Virus record (IMG/VR): IMGVR_UViG_3300017991_000317
Location: 1 to 29,926 of that record
Reading direction: 5' to 3' (one strand)
Origin: a virus
Length of the DNA stretch: 29,926 bases
A program made the translations under genes and the position numbers. Under the pieces are notes generated by a model. That model was not told the origin of the DNA and made no database searches. It worked only from the letters and a program-made list of their open reading frames with translations. Below are positions 23,052 to 29,926 of the stretch, piece after piece (position 1 is the first letter of the stretch; the number at the start of each line of letters is the position of its first letter).

Positions 23052-25442
23052 ATGGTAACCCCAAATAAAACAATCAATACGCCTGCAGTCTCGACAGTTG
23101 ACAGAGATTCCAACCTATCAAATGCGCCGGAAGGATCTCTTATTTTTAATTCCGACACGGGCACGGTACAGCTTAAAAAAAGTGTAAATTGGGAAGACAT
23201 GGCAACGGGGGAGGGTATCTTTAGTTTACAGGATGCCTACGACAACGGGCCCACCATAAACATGGACTCAAACGTTAATATGCAAGTGTTTAGCAGTTCA
23301 TCAGATCTTGCTTTTGCAGTTGTAGAAGGGGGAGCATCAAGTAGCGTTGAGTGTTTAAATACTTTAAAAATTAGCTATGATAACTTGGACGGGCCCTCTC
23401 TTGTTTTTGATTATCCCACGGTTGCAACCCTTGGCGGTGTCGTCGCTAACGTTGGAGGGGAAACACAAGCAAGCAACACCGCAGTGAAAAACTATCAGGC
23501 TATACAGTATAGAATTTTAGACAATACAGACTCCACTTTTGAAACTGAAACAACACTTAAAAATTACGTGGCAGGTTCTGAAATTGAGTGCTTTTCGAGT
23601 GGTCCTGAAAATAAATCTTTTCGTGATTTAAACATGCAAGGAAACCCCATTACTAATGCAGGTGTAGTTAATGCAAGCATTCTTAATGCACCAACTATTA
23701 ATGTTTTGGGGGGGAGCGTATCCGGTGCGGCCCTTGTTGATTCTCAAGCAATTACTAGCTCTTTTATTGCACAATTAAACCAAATAGAACAAACCGATCC
23801 AACCAATGGCGGCTTTTTATCTTATAATATATTTAATGGACAACCGGCCGCTAATTTTAACATAAGCTGGGAGCGCAACCATTCAGCACTAAACGACACG
23901 GGCGGAACTTTTACCTACAACAAAGACGAGTTTATTACTGCAAATGTTACCACTGGCAGTGAATCAGGCCAGAGAAACTTCTGGTGTGCGAACAATGGCA
24001 CACTGCAAGAGTTTATGCGTTTTAGCGGCATTGGTCAGGTTAACATGTATAAAAACCTCGACATGTCCGGAAATGATATTTCAGTTGTTCGTTCAGTTCA
24101 GGGTGCGAATGGATACATCGACTTCCAGAATTTAATAAATCCTTCTGCTTTTGAAATAAAAGCAAACGCCGCGCAAGATTTATCTTTAAATTCTGACACT
24201 GGAAACATTCTATTAGGTCAAAAAGTTGTATATATAAAAGATGGGCAGGTTTTGACTAGTGTTTCACCTAACACAACATATGTATTTTTGGGCACTCACA
24301 CATTCACAAGCACTTTGACAATCAACCAGCCCGGCGTTGTATTTAGAGGTACAGGGCGCGATAACTCAAAAATAGAAGGCGCATTTTCTGGGGCTTTGAT
24401 TGATGTAGTAAATGAAGACTTCGAAATTGCAGATCTTACGTTAACGGCAAGCGGAGATGATACGTTCGCTTTGACGGGGTCAAACTTCGCCGTTGGTCAG
24501 CCTAACAACGGCAGAACAAAAACCCTTAATATGCACAATTGCCAGCTGCGCAATTGTAAAAATGGCGTAATTCTTACTGGTTTTGATCTCGTCGATTTTT
24601 CACAAACTCTTTTTTACTATTTCGAACAACGCACAGATGCACTGGCACAAGTTGGCGTTGAATTCAGGGCAACAAGTAAAGTTGAATTGACAAGCTGTGA
24701 ATTTTTGAGATGGTTTGAAGAGGCAACTTTTGCATCACCCATTAACTTTTTTGTAGGCGATCAGGTCAAATTTGTTAATGATTCCGGCGTTGGGTTCGGT
24801 GCTGTAAATATGAATGGATGCCTATTCCATCCACAACAAAATCAAAACGGGGTAGTAGTTGATAATGCGGCAACGTTTGGATTTGCTAATATCACGTCTT
24901 GCAGCTTTATAGATATAAATTTAAATGTACCGACATTTTTACCTTTAGTAATTGATATTGAACTGCAACCGTCATGGATCATAGAAGCCAACCAGGGCGT
25001 GCCAAATTATAAGGCTTTTATTAATACAGAAGTTGACAACAATGCAACGGTAACCACAATATCAGCGGCTTCAACACCGACCGCCGTTTTGGCTTCTTCC
25101 TTCATCAATAACGGAAGCTCGCGCGTAACCCTTAACACTGCAACGGGTGTAATTACAAAAGATAGCAAGCGCTCTAATTATTTTTCAATCAATCTAACCG
25201 GTCAATTTACAATTCAATCAGGCGGAAATAATCAAAACGTAGAATTCGGTTTATTGCAAAACGGCACGCCAGCAGGCCCAACATCAAAAGTTGAGGCAGA
25301 CGCTAACGTTGGCGCGAATTTCACATTCAACGTTATAGGGTTTGCAAATCAAAACGACACTTTCCAGTTGTATTGTCAGAATAACAGTGGCGCAAATGAT
25401 ATCTTGGTAAATAATCTACAACTTGCGGGCGTGGAATCCTAA
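23052..25442 (+). CDS. Beta-helix tail spike
   Basis: The protein has 796 residues. The N-terminal region carries a LQDAYDNG anchor motif at about 58-65 shared with the neighbouring fibre. From about 390 to 635 it reads as a right-handed parallel beta-helix (YVFLGTHTFTSTLTIN, VVFRGTGRDNSKIEGAFSG, then regular N-x-x-C/L repeats) of the pectate-lyase/tailspike type, consistent with polysaccharide binding or cleavage. The C-terminal 145 residues are a jelly-roll-like trimerisation or receptor domain, recognisably related to the first globular domain of the 1045-residue fibre (shared 'QNN..-A-NDILV-NNL' pattern). Whether it is an active depolymerase cannot be told; no catalytic pair is identified. 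Confidence 0.75.
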   Translation: MVTPNKTINTPAVSTVDRDSNLSNAPEGSLIFNSDTGTVQLKKSVNWEDMATGEGIFSLQDAYDNGPTINMDSNVNMQVFSSSSDLAFAVVEGGASSSVECLNTLKISYDNLDGPSLVFDYPTVATLGGVVANVGGETQASNTAVKNYQAIQYRILDNTDSTFETETTLKNYVAGSEIECFSSGPENKSFRDLNMQGNPITNAGVVNASILNAPTINVLGGSVSGAALVDSQAITSSFIAQLNQIEQTDPTNGGFLSYNIFNGQPAANFNISWERNHSALNDTGGTFTYNKDEFITANVTTGSESGQRNFWCANNGTLQEFMRFSGIGQVNMYKNLDMSGNDISVVRSVQGANGYIDFQNLINPSAFEIKANAAQDLSLNSDTGNILLGQKVVYIKDGQVLTSVSPNTTYVFLGTHTFTSTLTINQPGVVFRGTGRDNSKIEGAFSGALIDVVNEDFEIADLTLTASGDDTFALTGSNFAVGQPNNGRTKTLNMHNCQLRNCKNGVILTGFDLVDFSQTLFYYFEQRTDALAQVGVEFRATSKVELTSCEFLRWFEEATFASPINFFVGDQVKFVNDSGVGFGAVNMNGCLFHPQQNQNGVVVDNAATFGFANITSCSFIDINLNVPTFLPLVIDIELQPSWIIEANQGVPNYKAFINTEVDNNATVTTISAASTPTAVLASSFINNGSSRVTLNTATGVITKDSKRSNYFSINLTGQFTIQSGGNNQNVEFGLLQNGTPAGPTSKVEADANVGANFTFNVIGFANQNDTFQLYCQNNSGANDILVNNLQLAGVES

Positions 25443-25485
25443 ATTAGAAATTGAGGAAGGGACTATAAACTATTAAGGGCTAAAA

Positions 25486-25941
25486 ATGGCAGATGTTCGG
25501 ATTGATGAGCACATCATCAAAGTGCATGTGCTAGAAAGCAATATTAATAACCTTTCCGCTAAAGTTGAGAAGCTCTGCGATCATTTAGATGATAGCCTGC
25601 CACGCCTGACAGAATTGCACCTTAAGCTACAGGATGACTTCGAGAAAAGAAAAATTATCGAGAAACACGTTGATCACATTCTAGAGCAGGTTGCAAAGTT
25701 GAACTCAGTACAAGGTGAGCAGCAGAAAAGATTAGACACACACCACACAACAATTCAAACCCTTCAAGAAGAATCCAACTATCAAAAGACCCTTTTAAAA
25801 ACTACTAAAACCTTTTGGAAAATTATCGTTTCCGTTGTTTCTTTCGTTTTAATGATTGCCGGCGGTATCTACGCGTATGAAAAGCATCATGCTAGCAAAA
25901 ATAGCGCAAAGTATGTTAATATAAGTTATTATGAAAAATAA
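25486..25941 (+). CDS. Coiled-coil protein with one C-terminal membrane anchor
   Basis: The protein has 151 residues. Residues about 10-105 form a charged heptad-like coiled coil, and about 108-130 form one hydrophobic helix (FWKIIVSVVSFVLMIAGGIYAY), followed by a short polar tail. It is the first gene of the lysis cassette and overlaps the endolysin start by 11 bases. A single tail-anchored helix with a coiled coil resembles XhlA-type lysis accessory proteins and some antiholins, but it could also be an inner-membrane superinfection factor. Lysis-related role is inferred from context. Confidence 0.6.
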   Translation: MADVRIDEHIIKVHVLESNINNLSAKVEKLCDHLDDSLPRLTELHLKLQDDFEKRKIIEKHVDHILEQVAKLNSVQGEQQKRLDTHHTTIQTLQEESNYQKTLLKTTKTFWKIIVSVVSFVLMIAGGIYAYEKHHASKNSAKYVNISYYEK

Positions 25942-26446
25942 TTTTAAGCATTGCATCCCTTTGATTTTGTCTTATGAGGGAGGCTTTGTTAATCATCCAA
26001 AAGATCCGGGGGGTGCCACAAATTACGGGATAACCCGCGCGACGTTGTCACGTTTTCTAGATCGTGAGGTCGACGTTAAAGACGTTAAAGATTTAGACGT
26101 TGAAACCGCAAAAGACATCTACCACTACATGTACTGGAACCAAATTAAAGGGGACTGTTTACCGCTAGGAATAGATCTTTTTGTGTTTGATTGTGCAGTA
26201 AACCACGGGCCGGGGCGCGCTGGCAAATTTCTGCAACAAGCCATCGGCGCGCATGTTGACGGCATCATTGGCCCGGAAACCGTCAAGGTTTGCTTATATG
26301 CTGACGTTACACAAACACTTTTGGATATGTACAAGCAGCGGGAGATATTCTATAAGTCACTTAATACCTTCAAAACATTCGGCAAGGGTTGGTTGCGAAG
26401 AAATAACCACGTTTACAGCGAAGCGTTAACAATGGCGAAAAAATGA
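25931..26446 (+). CDS. Endolysin, glycoside hydrolase 108 type
   Basis: The protein has 171 residues. The signature 'SYEGGFVNHPKDPGGATNYG' lies near residues 14-33, with the catalytic-type glutamate E16 in the EGG motif. The C-terminal half has the family's peptidoglycan-binding segment (FDCAVNHGPGRA, GAHVDGIIGPETV). GH108 enzymes cleave the peptidoglycan glycan backbone as N-acetylmuramidases. There is no signal peptide, so release would depend on a holin, consistent with the overlapping holin candidate downstream (ATGA). Confidence 0.9.
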   Translation: MKNNFKHCIPLILSYEGGFVNHPKDPGGATNYGITRATLSRFLDREVDVKDVKDLDVETAKDIYHYMYWNQIKGDCLPLGIDLFVFDCAVNHGPGRAGKFLQQAIGAHVDGIIGPETVKVCLYADVTQTLLDMYKQREIFYKSLNTFKTFGKGWLRRNNHVYSEALTMAKK

Positions 26447-26682
26447 AAATTAACTTTAAAAATTATTATTTACCAACGCCTAAAAAAATACAAAAAATAG
26501 CCGATATTATACAGACGGCTTGTTTGACTGCTCTTGGTTATAGTGTCATTCATTCAGACAAGACGCTTACCCTTTTAATGATTGGCATCATGGTTATTGC
26601 TAAAATTATTTTTCAATGCTTCAGCGATGAAAACGAGGGGGAAAAACAAAATGATAAGAGAAAGCCTAGGGTCAATGATTAA
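26443..26682 (+). CDS. Putative holin
   Basis: The protein has 79 residues. Two hydrophobic segments are visible, about 21-35 (IIQTACLTALGYSVI) and about 41-59 (LTLLMIGIMVIAKIIFQCF), with a charged C-terminus rich in E, K, R and D. This fits a small class II holin with both ends in the cytoplasm. It overlaps the endolysin stop (ATGA) and the inner-membrane spanin start by 32 bases, the usual holin-endolysin-spanin clustering. The sequence itself is not diagnostic of a holin family. Confidence 0.7.
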   Translation: MKINFKNYYLPTPKKIQKIADIIQTACLTALGYSVIHSDKTLTLLMIGIMVIAKIIFQCFSDENEGEKQNDKRKPRVND

Positions 26683-26971
26683 TACTTTTTTTATTGCTTT
26701 GATTATTTGTTTGATCGGTTATATTTTAATACAAAAAAAAGAGATTAAATATTGTAATAAAGAAAACCAAAGCTTGCGCCTAACCCATGAGATATTGCAA
26801 AGAGAAAGCACGAAAAAACAAACAGAATACAAAGAGAAATATGATCTAGCAATTGTTGCAATTAATGACTTACAAGACAATGTACAAAATATAAACGCCC
26901 AAGACCTAGGCGCCAGCTGCCAAGATTCTATAGAGTGGCTAAAAAAACAAGCTATAAAAGAGGGGGAGTAA
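26651..26971 (+). CDS. Inner-membrane spanin (Rz-like)
   Basis: The protein has 106 residues from the ATG at 26651, which is preceded by GAGGGGG. An N-terminal transmembrane helix (about 10-26, TFFIALIICLIGYILIQ) leads into a charged helical periplasmic domain with a coiled-coil-like pattern. This is the i-spanin layout. The start lies within the holin gene. It would bridge the periplasm to the lipoprotein at 27021 and fuse the inner and outer membranes in the final lysis step. Confidence 0.8.
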   Translation: MIRESLGSMINTFFIALIICLIGYILIQKKEIKYCNKENQSLRLTHEILQRESTKKQTEYKEKYDLAIVAINDLQDNVQNINAQDLGASCQDSIEWLKKQAIKEGE

Positions 26972-27031
26972 ATGTTAAGCGCGCAGATATTGTTTTTTGT
27001 ATTAATATTATGGGCACTTTATGACAACTAA
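26972..27031 (+). CDS. 19-residue hydrophobic leader ORF before o-spanin
   Basis: The ATG at 26972 directly follows the spanin stop, has an AGGGGGAG ribosome site, and encodes MLSAQILFFVLILWALYDN before a stop at 27029-27031. The o-spanin start (27021) lies inside it and has no ribosome site of its own, so ribosomes finishing this peptide could restart there. The peptide could be a translational coupler, a tiny membrane protein, or both. Confidence 0.5.
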   Translation: MLSAQILFFVLILWALYDN

Positions 27032-27254
27032 AAATCCGCTTTTTTATTGTTTGCTAATATTTATTTTGTCAGGTTGTGCAAGTACTGAATATCTACCGGT
27101 TGAAATATCAAGGGAAGCGCCAGAAATGCCCGCCTTACCTATTCACACAATAACTACAAACTCAACACCGCAAGAAGTAGCGAAGAAATACTACACAACC
27201 TATTTAATACAGAAAGAATACATAAAACAACTAATCAACCTTTTAAAGGTTTAG
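27021..27254 (+). CDS. Outer-membrane lipoprotein spanin (Rz1-like)
   Basis: The protein has 77 residues. A hydrophobic signal sequence ends in the lipobox L-S-G-C with cysteine at residue 19, so mature o-spanin would be 59 residues. The mature part is short and proline-containing (REAPEMPALP), as in Rz1-type lipoproteins. Paired with the upstream i-spanin, it makes a two-component spanin complex, which is diagnostic of a host with an outer membrane. It has no evident ribosome site; see the leader ORF. Confidence 0.85.
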   Translation: MTTKNPLFYCLLIFILSGCASTEYLPVEISREAPEMPALPIHTITTNSTPQEVAKKYYTTYLIQKEYIKQLINLLKV

Positions 27255-27631
27255 TCTATTTTATGCGCCAGATGTCGGAATTCGTAAGGGCTTCTAAAGC
27301 CGCTACGTTTCGATGTGACGTTTGTCCCATAGTGTTTATTAATAACTTTTTTCACGTATTTAGCTATTGGTTGAATTTCAGGCTGATTGTTCCAATTAGT
27401 GACCGGCTTTAAATATCCTTCAATATATAGCAAATCGTCATTTGTTACGTTTCTTAGGCAATACTCAGCCGATTGATCGTAGCAAATAATATTAATTGTA
27501 TTCCCGTTTGTGTTTTGTGTGGGTGTTTCGGCTACATTAACCTTAATTTTTACTTTTTCGCCGCTGTTCGTCTCTTGTTTAATCGGTTGATCAACCATTG
27601 TCCCTATTATTAAAAATTTATTTAATGCCAT
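27251..27631 (-). CDS. ssb: Single-stranded DNA-binding protein
   Basis: The protein has 126 residues from the ATG (27631) preceded by GAGGAG; a longer in-frame start at 27685 lies within ERF and is unlikely. The N-terminus (MALNKFLIIGTMVDQP) and later NIICYDQSAEYC and DLLYIEGYLK segments are those of the SSB OB-fold. The acidic C-terminal tail used by cellular SSBs to recruit host proteins is absent; it ends in basic residues instead, suggesting partners that are phage-specific. It protects single-stranded DNA and cooperates with the adjacent ERF protein. It converges on the o-spanin gene with overlapping stops. Confidence 0.85.
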   Translation of the reverse strand: MALNKFLIIGTMVDQPIKQETNSGEKVKIKVNVAETPTQNTNGNTINIICYDQSAEYCLRNVTNDDLLYIEGYLKPVTNWNNQPEIQPIAKYVKKVINKHYGTNVTSKRSGFRSPYEFRHLAHKID

Positions 27632-27632
27632 G

Positions 27633-28298
27633 TTAATTTTGCTCCTCAAGTTCAAGTTTTCGGGTTTTGCAAAGGTCGACAACATCCATTAAAAAATCGC
27701 TAACTTCTTCCTTGTCTTTGTACGGGCCAAATATTGCTAAGATTTCTTTATAGATAGCGCTCAATTTGTTTACATCATCACATTTTTTTATCTGTTCTTT
27801 AAATTCTGTTTTTTTTCTTAAAAGTTGCGTGTCGAATGTCTGCTTGTAGTGTGTTGGTCTTTGAGGCGGGGGTGCCTTTGCGTTGTCACTTGCGTTGTCC
27901 ATAGTGTCGGCGTCTTTGTTATCATCAACGCCCAAGAGGCCGCCTAGCGCATACTTTCGCGCATAGCTACTAGCTGAACCTGTAACTTGTGAATCATCCA
28001 TTCCTTTTTTTTGTAGTGCCTCCCTCGCATACGCGCAGGCACTGATGGAATCTTTGCCATCTGATATGGTAGCGGTTGCCTTTATGTATACACGCTGTGC
28101 TATCTCTACAACTTCATCATTCAATGTGAGATACGTTCCACGGGAAACTTTTTTAAATGCCTCCAGTATGTCTTCTACGTTGCGGTGGTAATAGTTCCCA
28201 AATTTGTTGAATTGCGATTTAGGCGCAGATATTTCGAGTTGAATTTTCCCAAGCTTTTCATGCAAACTTTGCACGTCGTCGTTTTCAGATGTTGCCAT
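27633..28298 (-). CDS. erf: ERF-family single-strand annealing protein
   Basis: The protein has 221 residues. Family motifs are clear: 'KFGNYYHRNVEDILEAFK' near 32-49, the 'SACAYAREALQ' helix, then 'GSASSYARKYALGGLLG' followed by VDDNKDAD. The C-terminal 70 residues are charged and variable, as in ERF proteins, where they contact partners. ERF (P22) anneals complementary strands, which supports phage recombination and genome circularisation. It lies two bases upstream of ssb in the same leftward operon, and the annealing function pairs with the RusA resolvase at 1770-2204. Confidence 0.88.
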   Translation of the reverse strand: MATSENDDVQSLHEKLGKIQLEISAPKSQFNKFGNYYHRNVEDILEAFKKVSRGTYLTLNDEVVEIAQRVYIKATATISDGKDSISACAYAREALQKKGMDDSQVTGSASSYARKYALGGLLGVDDNKDADTMDNASDNAKAPPPQRPTHYKQTFDTQLLRKKTEFKEQIKKCDDVNKLSAIYKEILAIFGPYKDKEEVSDFLMDVVDLCKTRKLELEEQN

Positions 28299-28300
28299 TT

Positions 28301-28480
28301 TTAAACTCCATTTTTTTCGTTGTAGTCTGTAATTTCAAAGTAATCATCGCGCAATGATTCAATGCAATATTCAAACATATCGTTATATTTAGTCGATGCT
28401 GTAGAGTTCATTGCTTTAATTGCTGCCTCTACATCTTCAAATATGAAATATTCGGTGTCATTCATGCTGTCTGTTTTCAT
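28301..28480 (-). CDS. Small hypothetical protein upstream of erf
   Basis: The protein has 59 residues. An AGGAGGT ribosome site, the best in the leftward operon, precedes the ATG at 28480. The sequence is acidic and mainly helical (MKTDSMNDTEYFIFEDVEAA at the start, LRDDYFEITDYN near the end). Its stop codon is two bases upstream of the erf start codon. The ORF is convincing because of the ribosome site and spacing. Function is unknown; its small acidic shape would suit an inhibitor of a host protein. Confidence 0.65.
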   Translation of the reverse strand: MKTDSMNDTEYFIFEDVEAAIKAMNSTASTKYNDMFEYCIESLRDDYFEITDYNEKNGV

Positions 28481-28532
28481 TGTGTACCTCCTGGTAAATG
28501 ATTGGTTATTTAGTCCGTTTAGTATATAGTAA

Positions 28533-28775
28533 TTAGAAGTAAGAAGAAGTAGGAATTTGCCGGTTGGAGGCTTTTTCTTTTAAATAAAAGGCAAGGACAC
28601 TTCGGAATTCTTCATTGTTGAACGTCAGCCCTTCCTTAAAGCGTTTTTCTTTTATTCCTGTCCCTTTAGCTATTGCTTTAGGTGAATAAAAGCGCACTAG
28701 ATCTTTTAACATTTCATCCATTAACGCCTCGTCCTCGTTTGCATATGGAATATAGTGATAGATAGTATGACTCAT
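28533..28775 (-). CDS. Small helical hypothetical protein
   Basis: The protein has 80 residues with an AAGGAG ribosome site. The N-terminus (MSHTIYHYIPYANEDEALMD) is acidic and the middle is basic. The 'FYSPKAIAKGTGIKEKRFKEGLTF' region could be a helix-turn-helix. No family is recognised. It is part of the early leftward operon. Confidence 0.6.
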   Translation of the reverse strand: MSHTIYHYIPYANEDEALMDEMLKDLVRFYSPKAIAKGTGIKEKRFKEGLTFNNEEFRSVLAFYLKEKASNRQIPTSSYF

Positions 28776-28826
28776 CTTTTTTCTCCTTAAAAAAAATAAA
28801 AGTAATTAGGTTTCCAATTATTCATA

Positions 28827-29063
28827 TTAAAATATAGTTTTAAGTTCTTTAATCTTTGCAAATACTTGCTCAACTTCTTCGGTTGTTTCATCTGTAAAGC
28901 GTTCTATTTTTATGTATACATCAGGATCAACTACGCGCATAAATTGATTAATAGGAACTGTAGCGTTGCCGTCTTTGTCTACATATTTGTTTTGAACGAT
29001 CAAGCTGTTAGTCTTGATGTTTTCAAAGTTTGCATCGCTTACAATAATTTGAGTTGCTTTCAT
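28827..29063 (-). CDS. Small hypothetical protein
   Basis: The protein has 78 residues with an AAGGAGAG ribosome site. Beta-like strands (TQIIVSDANF, DVYIKIERF) and a C-terminal helix (EEVEQVFAKIKELK). No family is recognised. A 95-bp gap to the next upstream gene holds no clear promoter: a TATAAT-like hexamer at about 29116-29121 on this strand lacks a correctly spaced -35. Confidence 0.6.
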   Translation of the reverse strand: MKATQIIVSDANFENIKTNSLIVQNKYVDKDGNATVPINQFMRVVDPDVYIKIERFTDETTEEVEQVFAKIKELKTIF

Positions 29064-29158
29064 GGTTTCTCTCCTTGGTTGAAAATTTAATTATTAACTT
29101 TTAAATTGCATGGTTATTATATAAAAGGCTTTTTCTGTTTTATGTAGTCAATTAGCCA

Positions 29159-29527
29159 TTAGTGTACCTTTTGGTCTTGTTTTGTCTCTGTTAGATATTC
29201 TATCCAATAATCAAAATCAGCGTAGACCATTTCAAATATAGAAGTAAGCTCCTCCTCGTACTTGTCATGCGTAATCAAAAGCTCCGCCAATTTAGAGCGC
29301 ATATCTAGATCTAAGCAGTGATTAAATGCTTTATCATTTAACAAACGACAAACACCCGCCAATACTTCATCTTGCACATTTTCGAGTTCGTTATATTTTA
29401 CAAGCAAATCTACAGCATCTTGTCCTTTTATTTCCTCAAGCATGCAAGCGCCGCGACCTATGGCGCCCGCTATGATGTCTATTAAATTGAGCCTTGCCTT
29501 TCGTGTACTGTAATTTTTCCAATTCAT
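29159..29527 (-). CDS. Hypothetical helical early protein
   Basis: The protein has 122 residues with a GGGGGG-type ribosome site. It is acidic, almost entirely helical by composition, with leucine/aspartate/glutamate-rich segments (LVKYNELENVQDEVLAGV, MRSKLAELLITHDKYEEEL) and an aromatic end (YADFDYWIEYL). No family is recognised. It is the second gene of the leftward operon, 15 bp after the first. Confidence 0.6.
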   Translation of the reverse strand: MNWKNYSTRKARLNLIDIIAGAIGRGACMLEEIKGQDAVDLLVKYNELENVQDEVLAGVCRLLNDKAFNHCLDLDMRSKLAELLITHDKYEEELTSIFEMVYADFDYWIEYLTETKQDQKVH

Positions 29528-29542
29528 TTTTAAAAATCCCCC

Positions 29543-29836
29543 CTATTTTTCCAAAGTAGCAATAACTGAAAGTTTCTTATTTTCGCATTCAAAGACCCCT
29601 TGCCATTGATTGCAATTATTTATCTGTTTGCATTTAATCATCAGATTAAAGCGCTCTATACCGTATTTTTTAGCGGTGGCAAAATCCCTCAACACATACC
29701 AGGAGCGCCGCGCTAAAGTAGAAGCCATTCGTTTAAGGGTGTGTTCGAAAGCATTTAATAGCGCATCTGTTTCTGCTTCCGTGCAATTCTCATTTTGAAT
29801 GTCCTCAATTATGACCTTATAGAATAATTTACTCAT
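29543..29836 (-). CDS. First gene of the leftward early operon, unknown
   Basis: The protein has 97 residues. The ATG at 29836 is chosen over an in-frame ATG four codons upstream (29848), because GGAG lies six bases before it. The basic segment around 'KRMASTLARRSWYVLRDFA' alternates with acidic residues, and the C-terminal part looks beta-stranded (CNQWQGVFECENKKLSVIATL). No family is recognised. It lies immediately after the operator/promoter complex, the normal place for an early regulatory or anti-host gene. Confidence 0.6.
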   Translation of the reverse strand: MSKLFYKVIIEDIQNENCTEAETDALLNAFEHTLKRMASTLARRSWYVLRDFATAKKYGIERFNLMIKCKQINNCNQWQGVFECENKKLSVIATLEK

Positions 29837-29863
29837 TGTGTGCTCCATAGAATAATTTACTCA
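29819..29863. repeat. 17-bp direct repeat at the head of the operon
   Basis: ATAGAATAATTTACTCA occurs at 29819-29835 and 29847-29863. The first copy is within the start of the coding region of the leftward gene and the second lies in its leader. This looks like a local duplication that produced additional operator-like sequence. Confidence 0.7.
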
Positions 29864-29896
29864 CTGCAGTGTGTGAATTTACTCACTGCAGTGAGT
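29859..29896. promoter_or_regulatory. Two repressor operator sites
   Basis: ACTCACTGCAGTGAGT (29881-29896) is a perfect 16-bp palindrome. ACTCACTGCAGTGTGT (29859-29874) is the same site with one changed base. Their centres are 22 bp apart, about two helical turns, so proteins bound to both would lie on the same face and could act together. They overlap the start region of the leftward promoter. The size and symmetry match operators of dimeric CI/Cro-type helix-turn-helix repressors. Confidence 0.75.
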
Positions 29897-29899
29897 GAA

Positions 29900-29905
29900 A
29901 GTATA
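29900..29905 (-). promoter_or_regulatory. -10 box of the leftward early promoter
   Basis: TATACT reads leftward at 29905-29900, and transcription would start near 29893, inside the perfect operator. The -35 box would fall at the window edge or just beyond and cannot be checked. A rightward promoter-like pair (TTTACT at 29878, TATAGC at 29902) overlaps the same operator, so a divergent regulatory region is possible. Confidence 0.5.
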
Positions 29906-29926
29906 GCGCAATGTCGGCGAAAGTAA

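Noticed and set aside
1-29926. Integrase, attachment site, transposon or restriction nuclease
   Set aside because: I looked for these in each gene and gap and found no protein or repeat that supports them; they may lie outside the window.

Overview
The window is about 30 kb of a tailed double-stranded DNA phage (or prophage) with a short-tailed, P22-like virion. The evidence is an ordered set of genes: small and large terminase, a portal of about 730 residues, scaffold, a P22-type coat, gp4- and gp10-like tail-hub proteins, three DNA-ejection-type proteins, and then fibres and spikes. A two-component spanin (an inner-membrane protein plus a lipoprotein with a lipobox) means the host is Gram-negative. 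Base composition is moderately AT-rich. Purine-rich GGGGG-type ribosome binding sites recur. I cannot name the host genus. No integrase, repressor, tRNA, CRISPR array, transposase or reverse transcriptase gene is visible, so lifestyle is undecided, although a repressor-type operator array at the right edge hints at a temperate phage.

Layout. 1-600: the end of a replication module (DUF1376-type protein), then a compact candidate replication origin (triple 12-bp repeats, DnaA-box-like 11-mers, a T-rich tract). A near-consensus promoter follows whose start region carries tandem heptamers and a palindrome. 600-3330: a small-gene accessory region on both strands: a basic conserved phage protein, an intrinsically disordered 229-residue protein with its own promoter, a RusA-type Holliday junction resolvase, a zinc-finger-like protein, a helix-turn-helix/excisionase-like protein, a structured intergenic stretch and a lysine-rich peptide. 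3342-4316: a beta-class DNA methyltransferase. 4363-17757: packaging and head/hub/ejection genes, all rightward and tightly spaced or overlapping, with one strong terminator after the coat gene and a hairpin-rich leader before it. 17771-25442: host-recognition genes, namely a collar-domain fibre, two small proteins, a 1045-residue repeat fibre and a 796-residue beta-helix spike. 25486-27254: lysis cassette of coiled-coil membrane protein, GH108 endolysin, holin candidate, inner-membrane spanin, a 19-residue leader ORF and lipoprotein spanin. 27251-29836: a leftward early operon with SSB, ERF annealing protein and five small unknown genes, driven from an operator-overlapped promoter at the right edge.

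The leftward operon should act early (recombination and replication support through SSB and ERF; the RusA resolvase lies elsewhere). The rightward block builds and fills capsids, adds tail and adsorption proteins, and then lyses the cell. The most interesting unexplained items are the origin/promoter complex at 301-600, the disordered accessory protein at 992-1681 (its C-terminus resembles type IV secretion effector signals), the structured leader regions at 2980-3052 and 9308-9407, the operator array at 29819-29905, and the domain-shuffled fibres.
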